This document shows, piece after piece, positions 25,280 through 32,635 of a DNA stretch of 35,316 nucleotides; positions within the stretch are counted from its first letter, which is position 1; every line of letters starts with the position of its first letter. A model generated the notes under the pieces. That model was not told the DNA's origin. It was given only the letters and a program-made list of their open reading frames with translations, and ran no database searches. The position numbers were made by a program, and so were the translations under genes. The DNA comes from an uncultured Lachnospiraceae bacterium (GTDB lineage: Bacteria > Bacillota > Clostridia > Lachnospirales > Lachnospiraceae), in assembly GCA_946549035.1 (NCBI GenBank), contig CAMNQH010000034.1:1-35316 (forward strand), given 5' to 3'.

Positions 25280-26503
25280 CTAAGAACGGTAATCTGCATT
25301 AATCTTTACATAATCATAGGTTAAGTCGCATCCCCAGGCTGTAGCTGAGCATTTTCCCATTTTCATATCAACCAGAACTGTCACTTCCGAATCTGACAAG
25401 ATCCTGGTTGCCTCCTCCTCACTGTAATCAGCGGCCGCCCCGTCCTTGTAAATCTGGATTTGGCCGGATTTACTCTGGAAAAACAGTTCTATAGCCTCCG
25501 GGTCAAAAGAAACGCCGGAATAACCCAAGGCGCACAAAATACGCCCCCAGTTGGCGTCATGGCCAAATATCGCCGCCTTGGTAAGAGAAGAGCAAATCAC
25601 GGATTTGGCCAATATTCTTGCATGTTCTTTGGTGTCTGCATGAATGACCTTTGTTTCAAACAGAGCCGTAGCCCCTTCTCCGTCTCCCGCCATTTTTTTT
25701 GCCAACGTCTCATTCACAAAATGAAGCGCTTCCACAAATTTACCGTAATTCTCGTCTTTTGTTGTAATAACCGGATTTCCTGCCATGCCGTTGGCTAAAA
25801 TCAGCAGCGTATCGTTGGTGGAAGTATCTCCGTCCACCGAAACCATATTAAAGGTATCTTTCACATCCTCTTTCAAGGCTTCCACCAGCAGCTCCTTGGA
25901 AATTGCCAGATCCGTAGTTAAAAATCCCAGCATGGTACACATATTGGGATGAATCATACCGGAGCCCTTGCACATGCCTCCCAAGGTTACGGTCTTTCCC
26001 TCCACTTCGAAGGTTACGGCTGCTTCCTTTTCTCTGGTATCTGTCGTCATAATAGCGCAGGCCGCCTGACGGCCGCTTTCTAATGTATCCGAAAGCAACG
26101 GAACCATCTGCTCCACTCCCGCCGCAATCCGCTCCATAGGAAGCTGCATACCAATGACCCCGGTGGAGACCACCAGCACCTGATTGGACGGAATCTGCAT
26201 CAGACGTTTTACACATTCAGCCGTTTCCCGGCAATACCTCATGCCCTCTTGTCCAGTACAGGCGTTGGCGATGCCTGCATTCATCACCACTGCCCGGGCA
26301 TGGGTTTCTTCTGTCACAATATTCCGATCCCATTGCACCGGAGCCGCTTTTACTACATTGGATGTAAAAGTGCCCGCCGATACCGCCGGGACCTGGCTTA
26401 TGAGCAAAGCCATATCCTGCCGGTTCTGATATTTAATGCCTGCGGCCGCAGACGCCGCCAAAAACCCCTTAGGGGCCGTTACACCGCCTTTGATTACCTT
26501 CAT
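25280..26503 (-). CDS. argJ: Glutamate N-acetyltransferase / ornithine acetyltransferase
   Basis: ArgJ recycles the acetyl group from N-acetylornithine to glutamate. The 407-residue precursor self-cleaves before a catalytic Thr. The site is visible as KGSGMIHPNM-C-TMLGF near residues 178-192, giving alpha and beta chains. The residue before the Thr is Cys rather than the common Ala, a mild oddity. Other blocks are PAVSAGTFTSNVVKAAPVQW near 39-58, VMNAGIANACTG near 73-84, and SVDGDTSTNDT in the beta chain. AGGAGG precedes the ATG. An additional GNAT gene sits just upstream, so whether this ArgJ is bifunctional (also using acetyl-CoA) is open. Confidence 0.95.
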   Translation of the reverse strand: MKVIKGGVTAPKGFLAASAAAGIKYQNRQDMALLISQVPAVSAGTFTSNVVKAAPVQWDRNIVTEETHARAVVMNAGIANACTGQEGMRYCRETAECVKRLMQIPSNQVLVVSTGVIGMQLPMERIAAGVEQMVPLLSDTLESGRQAACAIMTTDTREKEAAVTFEVEGKTVTLGGMCKGSGMIHPNMCTMLGFLTTDLAISKELLVEALKEDVKDTFNMVSVDGDTSTNDTLLILANGMAGNPVITTKDENYGKFVEALHFVNETLAKKMAGDGEGATALFETKVIHADTKEHARILAKSVICSSLTKAAIFGHDANWGRILCALGYSGVSFDPEAIELFFQSKSGQIQIYKDGAAADYSEEEATRILSDSEVTVLVDMKMGKCSATAWGCDLTYDYVKINADYRS

Positions 26504-26520
26504 GGTAAGCCTCCTTTTTT

Positions 26521-26964
26521 CTATTGAAACGTGGTAATATTTTCTTCATTCAACACAAAATCATAATAATTCAAATCTTCCCGCAGCGTCCAGCCCACCT
26601 GCTTCCAAAAGCAGTTGCCCACCTCGTTGGAACGAAAGGCAATTAAATTCACTTTGGAAATATGCTCCGCCCGCAGGGCTTCCATAGCCGCCACAGCCAT
26701 TCGCTTGCCAATGCCATGCTTGCGATATGCTTCCTTTACACATACATGGTAAAAACAGCCCCGCCTGCCGTCATGGCCGCATAAAATTGCGCCGATAATC
26801 TCCCCCTGCTCCTGGGCCACAATGCTGGTGGAAGGATTCCGCCTCAGAAACCGTTCAATCCCTTCCCGGGAATCGTCTACGCTTCGAATACCAAAGCCCT
26901 TAATGGTCTTCCACAGCTGATAGACCTGGTCGTAATCCTCTGCTTTCATTGCCCGAATCTCCAT
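26521..26964 (-). CDS. GNAT acetyltransferase inside the arginine operon
   Basis: The 147-residue single-domain GNAT protein has the acetyl-CoA pyrophosphate loop VCVKEAYRKHGIGKRMAVAA (about residues 78-97, R-x-x-G-I-G). Conserved flanks include IVAQEQGEIIGAILCGHDG before it and SNEVGNCFWKQVGW after it. AGGAGG lies six bases before the ATG. It sits between argC and argJ with gaps of 9 and 17 bases, so it is co-transcribed. Position suggests an ArgA-like N-acetylglutamate synthase that primes the acetyl cycle. It could instead acetylate another substrate. Confidence 0.88.
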   Translation of the reverse strand: MEIRAMKAEDYDQVYQLWKTIKGFGIRSVDDSREGIERFLRRNPSTSIVAQEQGEIIGAILCGHDGRRGCFYHVCVKEAYRKHGIGKRMAVAAMEALRAEHISKVNLIAFRSNEVGNCFWKQVGWTLREDLNYYDFVLNEENITTFQ

Positions 26965-26973
26965 AACATCCTC

Positions 26974-28014
26974 CTAAGGAAACATAGGTACCAGAGATAA
27001 TCCCATATCCTCCGGCAATCCAAACATCAGATTCATATTCTGCACGGCCTGTCCCGCCGCGCCCTTTACCAGATTATCCATAGCCCCCATCATAATCACC
27101 CGGTTGGTACGTGTATCGCATACGGCATTGACGTCCACATAATTACTTCCTTCTACCCATTTGGTCTGGGGACAGACGCCAGAGGGCAGCAGGCGCAGAA
27201 AGCGTTCTTTCCCATACTCCTCCTCATAAGCGCTGCGAACCTGCTGTGGCGTCACTCCTTCTTTTAAGGAAGCGTACGCAGTAATCAAAATTCCCCGGTT
27301 CATGGGAACCAAATGAGGCGTAAAATTCAACGTAACCTTCTGGCCCGCCGCATATCCAAGCTGTTCTTCGATCTCCGGGGTATGACGGTGGGTGGCCACT
27401 CCGTAAGCCTTGATATTCTCATTTACTTCACAAAAGAGATGATCTGTCTTAGCGCCTCTGCCTGCACCGGAGGTTCCGGACTTGGCGTCTATAATTAAGG
27501 TAGACAAATCCAGATACCCCCGAACCGCCAGGGGATAGATGCTGAAAAAGGAACAAGTGGGATAGCATCCCGGATTAGCCACCAGACGCGCGCCTCTCAC
27601 CTGCTCCCGGTTTCGTTCGCACAGGCCGTATACAGCCTCCGGAAGGAACTGAGGGCTTTTATGCTTGATTTGATACCAGTCCTCATAAACCTTTACATCC
27701 TTGATTCGGTAATCTGCGCTTAAATCAACGACCTTCGCTTTATTTAAGATATTCTCATTTAGAATTCCCGCCAAATACCCCTGGGGCGTAGCCGTAAAAA
27801 TCACGTCGGCTTCTTTTGCCAGAGCCTCCAGGTCGTCCTCCCGGCACACGTCTTCCACCAGACGAAACATATTCTGATATATGGCTGCGTATTTTTGGTC
27901 AATATAACTTTTGGATCCATACCACACCACTTCCGCCTCGGGATGCCCCAGCAAAATACGCACCAGCTCTCCTCCAGCATACCCGGTAGCTCCAATAATT
28001 CCTGCTTTTATCAT
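26974..28014 (-). CDS. argC: N-acetyl-gamma-glutamyl-phosphate reductase
   Basis: ArgC reduces N-acetylglutamyl phosphate to the semialdehyde with NADPH. The 346 residues match the type 1 family length. The Rossmann start is KAGIIGATGYAGGELVRILL near residues 3-22, the catalytic Cys is in VANPGCYPTCS near 147-157, and SGTSGAGRGAK near 183 and HRHTPEIEEQLG near 210 mark the catalytic domain with its His. ATG 28014 is chosen because the fold begins there; the in-frame extension to 28059 would run through the -10 box. Upstream is GAGAGTGAG, a modest ribosome site. First gene of the minus-strand arg operon. Confidence 0.95.
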   Translation of the reverse strand: MIKAGIIGATGYAGGELVRILLGHPEAEVVWYGSKSYIDQKYAAIYQNMFRLVEDVCREDDLEALAKEADVIFTATPQGYLAGILNENILNKAKVVDLSADYRIKDVKVYEDWYQIKHKSPQFLPEAVYGLCERNREQVRGARLVANPGCYPTCSFFSIYPLAVRGYLDLSTLIIDAKSGTSGAGRGAKTDHLFCEVNENIKAYGVATHRHTPEIEEQLGYAAGQKVTLNFTPHLVPMNRGILITAYASLKEGVTPQQVRSAYEEEYGKERFLRLLPSGVCPQTKWVEGSNYVDVNAVCDTRTNRVIMMGAMDNLVKGAAGQAVQNMNLMFGLPEDMGLSLVPMFP

Positions 28015-28044
28015 AGTCTCACTCTCTTTTCTTTCGGTTATACC

Positions 28045-28058
28045 TGCATAATTATACA
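28045..28058. promoter_or_regulatory. ARG-box-like operator at the argC promoter
   Basis: TGCATAATTATACA matches the ArgR half-site plan TGnAT-wwww-ATnCA and covers the argC -10. ArgR with arginine would block the promoter here. The argR gene is not in the window. Confidence 0.55.
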
Positions 28059-28079
28059 TTCATTCCCCCATGAATGCAA
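28051..28079 (-). promoter_or_regulatory. Promoter of the argC operon
   Basis: On the minus strand, TTGCAT (28074-28079), 17 bases, TATAAT (28051-28056). The -10 is perfect and the -35 modest. The spacer holds a second inverted repeat, CATTCAT...ATGAATG. Confidence 0.65.
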
Positions 28080-28199
28080 CACTTTTTTCTGATATTCCAA
28101 AAGAACCTGACAGCTTCTTATCCCTTCCATATTTGTGAAAGGCAGAAACACTCCACAATTCATATATATACAGAAAAAAGATTCCTTCTCGTTGTTTTG

Positions 28200-28213
28200 T
28201 ACATAAATATTCA
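28200..28213. promoter_or_regulatory. ARG-box-like site upstream of argG
   Basis: TACATAAATATTCA fits the ARG-box plan, with a perfect ATTCA half-site. It lies about 33 bases upstream of the argG -35. Together with the site at 28045 it suggests common ArgR control of the divergent arg genes. Confidence 0.45.
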
Positions 28214-28245
28214 TTTTTATTGGATATAGATGTATACTTTTTCAC

Positions 28246-28274
28246 TTGAAATTTTAATGACAGTGTTGTATATT
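28246..28274 (+). promoter_or_regulatory. Promoter of argG
   Basis: TTGAAA (28246-28251), 17 bases, TATATT (28269-28274). Start near 28281, about 64 bases before the argG ATG. Confidence 0.7.
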
Positions 28275-28344
28275 TAAAAAAGCAAATGCGGCTTTCATTC
28301 AGAAGGATGAAAAACCGTCAAAAGAAAAACACGGAGGATATATC

Positions 28345-29568
28345 ATGAAAGAAAAAGTTGTTTTGGCATATTCCGGCGGCCTTGATACCACCGCCATCAT
28401 TCCATGGTTAAAGGAAAATTTTGATTACGAGGTTATCTGCTGCTGCATCGACTGCGGCCAGGGAGAGGAACTGGATGGATTGGAAGAACGCGCAAAGCTT
28501 TCCGGCGCCAGCAAATTATACATAGAGGATATTGTGGATGAGTTCTGCGACGACTTCATCCTGCCCTGCGTCCAGGCAGGGGCCGTCTATGAGAACAAAT
28601 ACCTGCTGGGAACCTCCATGGCCCGTCCCGGCATCGCAAAGAAGCTGGTGGAAATTGCAAGAAAAGAAGGCGCCAGCGCCATCTGCCATGGAGCCACTGG
28701 AAAAGGAAACGATCAAATCCGGTTTGAGCTGGGCATCAAAGCATTGGCTCCCGACCTGAAAATCATCGCCCCCTGGCGTATGACTGATATATGGACCATG
28801 CAATCCAGAGAAGACGAAATCGCTTACTGCAAGCAGCACGGCATTGATTTGCCCTTCTCTGCCGACTCCAGCTACAGCCGTGACCGGAACTTATGGCATA
28901 TCAGCCATGAGGGCTTAGAATTAGAAGATCCTGCCGCCGAACCCAACTACGATCATCTTTTGGTCTTAGGCGTTACTCCCAAGAATGCGCCGGAAGAAGG
29001 AGAATATGTTACCATGACCTTTGAAGCCGGCGTTCCCAAATCTGTCAACGGCAAAGAGATGAAGGTATCCGATATCATCCGCACCTTAAACGAACTGGGG
29101 GGCAAGCACGGCGTCGGTATCGTGGATATTGTAGAAAACCGGGTGGTAGGCATGAAGTCCCGGGGCGTATACGAGACTCCCGGCGGAACCATTCTAATGG
29201 AAGCTCATCAGCAGCTGGAAGAGCTGGTATTAGACCGCGCCACCATGGACGTAAAAAAAGACATGGGCAATAAAATGGCCCAGATTGTATACGAGGGAAA
29301 ATGGTTTACTCCTCTTAGAGAAGCCGTACAGGCTTTTGTGGAATCCACCCAGAAGTATGTAACCGGAGAAGTAAAGTTCCAGTTATACAAAGGAAACATC
29401 ATCAAAGCCGGAACTACTTCCCCATATTCTCTCTACAGCGAATCCCTGGCCAGCTTTACCACGGGTGAATTGTACGACCACCACGATGCAGACGGATTCA
29501 TTACATTGTTCGGCTTGCCCTTAAAGGTTCGGGCAATGAAAATGGCCCAGTTAGAGCAGGAAAAATAA
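28345..29568 (+). CDS. argG: Argininosuccinate synthase
   Basis: ArgG joins citrulline and aspartate with ATP to make argininosuccinate. The 407-residue protein has the N-type ATP pyrophosphatase P-loop AYSGGLDTTAII near residues 8-19, then ICHGATGKGNDQIRFELG near 113-130, PWRMTDIWTMQSREDEIAYC, and DSSYSRDRNLWHISHEG near 172-188. The ATG follows CGGAGG. It is divergent from argC across a region with two ARG-box-like sites. The usual partner argH is not downstream; a tRNA-Leu and mobile-element remnant follow instead. Confidence 0.97.
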   Translation: MKEKVVLAYSGGLDTTAIIPWLKENFDYEVICCCIDCGQGEELDGLEERAKLSGASKLYIEDIVDEFCDDFILPCVQAGAVYENKYLLGTSMARPGIAKKLVEIARKEGASAICHGATGKGNDQIRFELGIKALAPDLKIIAPWRMTDIWTMQSREDEIAYCKQHGIDLPFSADSSYSRDRNLWHISHEGLELEDPAAEPNYDHLLVLGVTPKNAPEEGEYVTMTFEAGVPKSVNGKEMKVSDIIRTLNELGGKHGVGIVDIVENRVVGMKSRGVYETPGGTILMEAHQQLEELVLDRATMDVKKDMGNKMAQIVYEGKWFTPLREAVQAFVESTQKYVTGEVKFQLYKGNIIKAGTTSPYSLYSESLASFTTGELYDHHDADGFITLFGLPLKVRAMKMAQLEQEK

Positions 29569-29591
29569 CAACTACCCATAAGTCATCTTAC

Positions 29592-29617
29592 ACAGGAGGG
29601 GCGTCCTCCCCTCCTGT
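29592..29617 (+). terminator. GC-rich hairpin after argG
   Basis: ACAGGAGGGG (29592-29601) pairs perfectly with CCCCTCCTGT (29608-29617), loop CGTCCT. It starts 23 bases after the argG stop, where a terminator is expected. It is followed by A-rich, not T-rich, sequence on the plus strand, so intrinsic termination is uncertain. Confidence 0.4.
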
Positions 29618-29652
29618 AAAATAAAAAAATTTGTAATTTTTTGAAAATGTAC

Positions 29653-29681
29653 TTTACAATTTTTTCTAACTGTGCTAGAAT
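29653..29681 (+). promoter_or_regulatory. Promoter of tRNA-Leu
   Basis: TTTACA (29653-29658), 17 bases, TAGAAT (29676-29681). Start is near 29688, 27 bases before the tRNA. Confidence 0.75.
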
Positions 29682-29714
29682 AAATATCGTGCTTGTGGTA
29701 AACAAGTCATAATT

Positions 29715-29798
29715 GCGGAAGTGCTGGAATTGGCAGACAGGCAAGACTAAGGATCTTGTGTCTGTATAGACGTGTGGGTTCAAGTCCCATCTTCCGCA
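29715..29798 (+). tRNA. tRNA-Leu(AAG)
   Basis: This is an 84-base class II tRNA with acceptor GCGGAAG/CTTCCGC, discriminator A, anticodon arm CAAGA-CTAAGGA-TCTTG (anticodon AAG), a long variable arm (TGTCTGTATAGACGT) and T-arm GTGGGTTCAAGTCCCAT. CCA is not encoded. It has its own promoter and a strong terminator. Its anticodon-arm octamer GCAAGACT (29741-29748) recurs at both integrase leaders downstream, so this gene family is the likely integration target. Confidence 0.95.
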
Positions 29799-29801
29799 TG
29801 T

Positions 29802-29842
29802 AACCCTGGTAAATCCAAAGTTTACCAGGGTTTTTTCTTTTT
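29802..29842 (+). terminator. Intrinsic terminator of tRNA-Leu
   Basis: AACCCTGGTAAA (29802-29813) pairs perfectly with TTTACCAGGGTT (29821-29832) and is followed by TTTTCTTTTT. Confidence 0.9.
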
Positions 29843-29871
29843 AAAACTTTCTATCCATTCCTTTTTTACTC

Positions 29872-29985
29872 GCAAGACTGTTTTGAAGTTTTCAGCATCT
29901 GACGAGCAAAGATAAGGAGCATTTCCATGAAAAAATTATCCCTTAAAAACTCAGACAATCTAATCGTGGACGAAGCGTTTGCGGA
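29872..29985 (+). repeat. Direct repeat copy 1: integrase leader and first codons
   Basis: The repeat starts with GCAAGACTGTTTTG, runs through GCATCTGACGAGC and AAAGATAAGGAGC, and includes the first 20 codons of the integrase fragment. The second copy is at 32307-32422. They differ at a few positions and by a 2-base indel. Ahead of this copy is T-rich sequence (CTTTTTTACTC), not tRNA sequence. Confidence 0.85.
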
Positions 29986-30463
29986 CTTCAAAGGAAGTTG
30001 CCGGATTAAAAATCTGTCTGGGGAAACAATCAAACTTTATCAGTATCAATTTAACGTATTCCACCGTTTCTTAGATGATGAAACATTCCTTATCTCTGAT
30101 GTTACGCCGGCTACTGTAAACAGCTTTATATTGGAGTTGCGTTCCGATAAGCATGTCTGCAATGATGTGACGGTCAACACCTACCTTAGAGGGCTTTGGG
30201 CTTTCCTTTATTACTGTATGGAAATGGACTATATGGCTGATTTTAAAATCCGTATTCCAAAGGTAGATAAGAAGCTCAAGGAAACCTATACCGATTCGGA
30301 ACTGAATATGCTTTTGAAAAAGCCCAACTTAAAGACCTGTGGATTTTCGGAATATAAGATTTGGGTATTCTCCAATTATCTTTTAGGAACTGGAAACCGT
30401 ATCTCCACCGCCCTTAGTCTTAAAATAGAGGATATAGACTTTGACAGCAGTATGATAAAGTGA
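29927..30463 (+). pseudogene. Tyrosine recombinase/integrase, C-terminally truncated
   Basis: The 178-residue frame has the SAM-like core-binding domain (about residues 15-110: GETIKLYQYQFNVFHRFLDD, DVTVNTYLRGLWAFLYYCME). It then enters the catalytic domain at YTDSELNMLLKKPN and reaches the first catalytic Arg box GTGNRISTALSLKIEDIDF near 155-173. It ends at a stop four residues later. The rest of the catalytic domain (His-x-x-Arg and Tyr) is missing and the DNA passes straight into primase-like sequence, so a deletion joined the two. GGAGC lies before the ATG. It cannot be an active recombinase. It sits right after tRNA-Leu, the expected place for such an element. Confidence 0.88.
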
Positions 30464-31436
30464 GGAAAATGGAAGTTCGTATTTCTATAAGCACTCCCGA
30501 AAAGGCGAGATACCATATCCAGACATGGAGAATGGCGACAAACAGAATTCTTAAATACTGTCGTGTTCCACAGGAGATGAAAAAAGTGTTCATAGCCTAT
30601 CTTGTAAGCCTGTTTATTGGAGATATAGAACACCCGTGTTTAGTGCTGAATGGCAGTCAGGGTTCGGGAAAAACAACAATGAACGCCTTTATAAAGGCAT
30701 TAATTGACCCTTGGCTGATAATAAACCAAGTCTGTTTCCTAAAAATGATGCCGATTTAGCCTTGATGTTTCGGGATAACTATCTGGTGGCGTTTGATAAT
30801 CTTCAAACACTGAATGCAAGGCTGAGTGATAAGCTTTGCATGATAATAACTGGTATTACGGATTCTCGTAGGAAACTCTATACAGATGATGAAATGGTGC
30901 ATTTTGATTTGTGTCAGCCAATTATACTGAATGGTATTCATGATATTGTAAAACGTGAGGATATGCTTAGCCGCTGTATTATTATGAATTTAGAGAAGCC
31001 TATTGGTAAGGAAGACGTAAGTGAAAAGGTTTCTCTAATGGAAGAATTTATGAATGACAGAGCGATTATTCTGGGCGGAATATTCGATATATTGAAAGAG
31101 GTACTGTATTTTTATCAGCCTAATTACGCCTCAAGAATGGGATATGATGTAAGAATGTCCAGTTTTTATGATTATGGCTATTAGATTTGTGAGGTGTGGG
31201 AAGCCGGAGCTGAGTTTTGCGCTGATTATATCTCCTTACTGAAGGAGCAGCTAAAGGGATTTAAGAAAAATACCGATTTAATTGAGTTAATGAAATGTTT
31301 TCTTGAAGGCTATGATTTACAGTGGGAAGGGACAATGTCCGAACTATTGACTGATTCGAAAGATACAAAAAAGTTGCTTACCAAGATATATGAGGATACG
31401 AAAATTCCGCTCCGCACCGAATGGTGGGCGGTGTGA
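30460..31436 (+). pseudogene. Broken plasmid/phage-type primase-helicase (P-loop ATPase)
   Basis: Three collinear pieces of one protein. The first (30460-30759) has Walker A in LNGSQGSGKTTMNAFIK. A frameshift around 30711-30745 moves to a second frame, with PKNDADLALMFRDNYLVAFD (Walker B-like region), LCMIITGITDSRRKLY and DMLSRCIIMNLEKP. An in-frame TAG at 31182-31184 interrupts it. The same frame then continues as ICEVWEAGAEFCADYISLLK to TEWWAV and a stop at 31436. The pattern fits the SF3/D5-like ATPases of integrative elements. The 5' part is lost in a fusion to the integrase fragment. It is a decayed replication gene. Confidence 0.8.
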
Positions 31437-31494
31437 ATTTTAAACCTTTAAAGTTTTAAAATATGCCATTCAGAAAATCTATTATCTTACCGTT

Positions 31495-31827
31495 TTAGTA
31501 TGTATAATCACGTTGCCTTGTAAGAATGCTTTCCCAATCACGTTCCTCTCTCAGCACCCTTAAGACATGGATTTCTTTTTCGGATTCTATGATAATGTAA
31601 AAAATAATAGACGGCGGAAATGGGTTCTTGTAAATAGAATATCCACGATAACATAGATATGTCTTTCCAAAAATACCGCCTAATATTTCAAGTTTATCCA
31701 AACGCTCCTTTATCTCTTCCTGAAAGCGGTCAGCCCTCGCTATCCCAAACTGCGCTTCTATATAATCTGCAATTTCGGTTATATCATAAACAGCTTCCCA
31801 CGTTACGATAACTTTATACTTCTGCAT
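31495..31827 (-). CDS. ParE/RelE-family toxin
   Basis: The 110-residue protein has the RelE/ParE fold pattern: YKVIVTWEAVYDITEIADYI near 4-23, a central helix with ADRFQEEIKERLDKLE near 32-47, then beta strands ending with IFYIIIESEKEIHVLRVLRE and WESIL. It looks intact. Family members inhibit gyrase (ParE) or cut ribosome-bound mRNA (RelE); which applies is not clear from sequence. Its ATG overlaps the end of a 57-codon antitoxin by 14 bases. The pair lies inside the decayed element. Confidence 0.88.
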   Translation of the reverse strand: MQKYKVIVTWEAVYDITEIADYIEAQFGIARADRFQEEIKERLDKLEILGGIFGKTYLCYRGYSIYKNPFPPSIIFYIIIESEKEIHVLRVLREERDWESILTRQRDYTY

Positions 31828-31987
31828 TTCTCCGCCTGTTCCTTAATTCGGTAATTTTAACAAAAGCTTCTGTTAAAGGCAATTCTCTTCCGGCTTCCAT
31901 ATCGTCAATGCCTCGGTCAAGCATTTTAAGCATTTTTTCGTAATTGATTGTTTCGTTCACTTTTTCATCTTGTAATGCATATGCCAT
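31814..31987 (-). CDS. Small antitoxin partner of the ParE/RelE toxin
   Basis: This 57-residue frame starts at ATG 31987 with AGGTGA eight bases upstream. It is acidic at first (MAYALQDEKVNETINYEKML), has a helical middle (LDRGIDDMEAGRELPLTEAF), and ends in a basic tail (ITELRNRRRNAEV). Its stop lies inside the toxin start, the usual order and coupling for type II systems. I do not recognise a named antitoxin family. The promoter at 32030-32058 contains an inverted repeat suited to autoregulation. Confidence 0.85.
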   Translation of the reverse strand: MAYALQDEKVNETINYEKMLKMLDRGIDDMEAGRELPLTEAFVKITELRNRRRNAEV

Positions 31988-32306
31988 AAACTCACCTGCT
32001 TTCTTCTTGCCATTGATACTTCTTAAGTTAAGATACCATAGTCCTATCTATGAATCAAGTTTTTTCTCATTTCTATTCTGCCAAAACCAGTGCTTTTTAT
32101 CCATGTGCAAAATTTTAAAAAATCCTTTACTTTTCTCGCAAGATTAGAGACAATTAAAGTGTCAAGAAGTAAATGATGACTCGTCAGACTATTTTCTCTA
32201 CATTGAGTAGTCTTACGACATAAAACTGAAAAGTATCTTGCGCGGAAAAAGAGTTAACTCATGATTTATCAGGGCTTTATGCGAAAGTGTCAGAACTGGC
32301 AGACGA
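31988..32306. other. Region between the toxin-antitoxin genes and integrase copy 2
   Basis: It holds the toxin-antitoxin promoter and T-rich DNA. At 32136-32142 it has CTCGCAAGA, resembling the integrase-leader edge at 29869. A 10-bp imperfect inverted repeat follows: CGTCAGACTA (32182-32191) and TAGTCTTACG (32208-32217). The region ends with the tRNA-Leu half at 32281. No gene is supported. Confidence 0.5.
32030..32058 (-). promoter_or_regulatory. Promoter and likely autoregulatory site of the toxin-antitoxin pair
   Basis: On the minus strand, TTGATT (32053-32058), 17 bases, TATCTT (32030-32035). The spacer is an inverted repeat CATAG...CTATG, a plausible antitoxin operator. Confidence 0.55.
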
Positions 32307-32314
32307 GCAAGACT
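32281..32314 (+). pseudogene. 5' half of a tRNA-Leu gene, cut in the anticodon loop
   Basis: The 34 bases from GCGAAAGTG to GCAAGACT match the first 34 bases of the intact tRNA-Leu at 27 positions, including TGGCAGAC and GCAAGACT. After GCAAGACT the sequence switches to integrase-leader sequence instead of AAGGATCTTG. It looks like a left junction of an element that integrated into a second, different tRNA-Leu gene. Confidence 0.65.
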
Positions 32315-32422
32315 GTTTTGCCGTTTTCTAAGCATCTGACGAGCAAAGATAAGGAGCATTTCTGTGAAAAAATTATCCCTTAAAAACTCAGACAACCTAA
32401 CCGTGGATGAAGCGTTTGCAGA
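32307..32422 (+). repeat. Direct repeat copy 2: integrase leader and first codons
   Basis: Second copy of 29872-29985. It begins at the GCAAGACT of the tRNA-Leu half and includes the GGAGC ribosome site and the first 20 codons of the integrase (here with a GTG start). Confidence 0.85.
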
Positions 32423-32483
32423 TATGTGGGCTGTGTTTCTTTCTCGCTGTCCTCCGCGCCGGTCGGTTCGTCGGCAAGGGTAA
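32364..32483 (+). pseudogene. Integrase 5' stub (second copy)
   Basis: GTG 32364 opens a 39-codon frame. Its first 20 residues (KKLSLKNSDNLTVDEAFAD) match the start of the integrase at 29927, and the rest is meaningless sequence antisense to an ABC-ATPase scrap. The gene was cut by a rearrangement near 32423. Confidence 0.8.
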
Positions 32484-32530
32484 TGGCCGGTTTGCTGGCT
32501 AACGCCCTCGCAATGGCTACCCGCCCGGCA
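32424..32530 (-). pseudogene. ABC transporter ATPase fragment
   Basis: Read on the minus strand, about 34 codons give GRVAIARALASKPAITLADEPTGAEDS, the stretch after the ABC signature through Walker B. The signature itself (LSGGQ) is garbled at 32515-32535 and both ends are missing. This part of ABC ATPases is typical of lantibiotic-immunity or bacitracin-type exporters, which commonly neighbour two-component genes like those upstream. Confidence 0.75.
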
Positions 32531-32596
32531 CAATGGAAAATGCGCAATCTAATATCTACGATGAAAAAACTAAAGCTCCCCTCGAAAATAAGGACA

Positions 32597-32628
32597 GAGA
32601 AAAACGCCGCTTCCCGAAGAAACGGCGT
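32597..32628 (-). terminator. Intrinsic terminator of the AgrC-like/LytTR operon
   Basis: On the minus strand, ACGCCG (32623-32628) plus TTTC pairs with GAA plus CGGCGT (32604-32609), with a T-G pair and a UUCG-like loop. TTTTTCTCT follows. It begins 8 bases after the kinase stop. Confidence 0.75.
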
Positions 32629-32635
32629 CGTTCAA

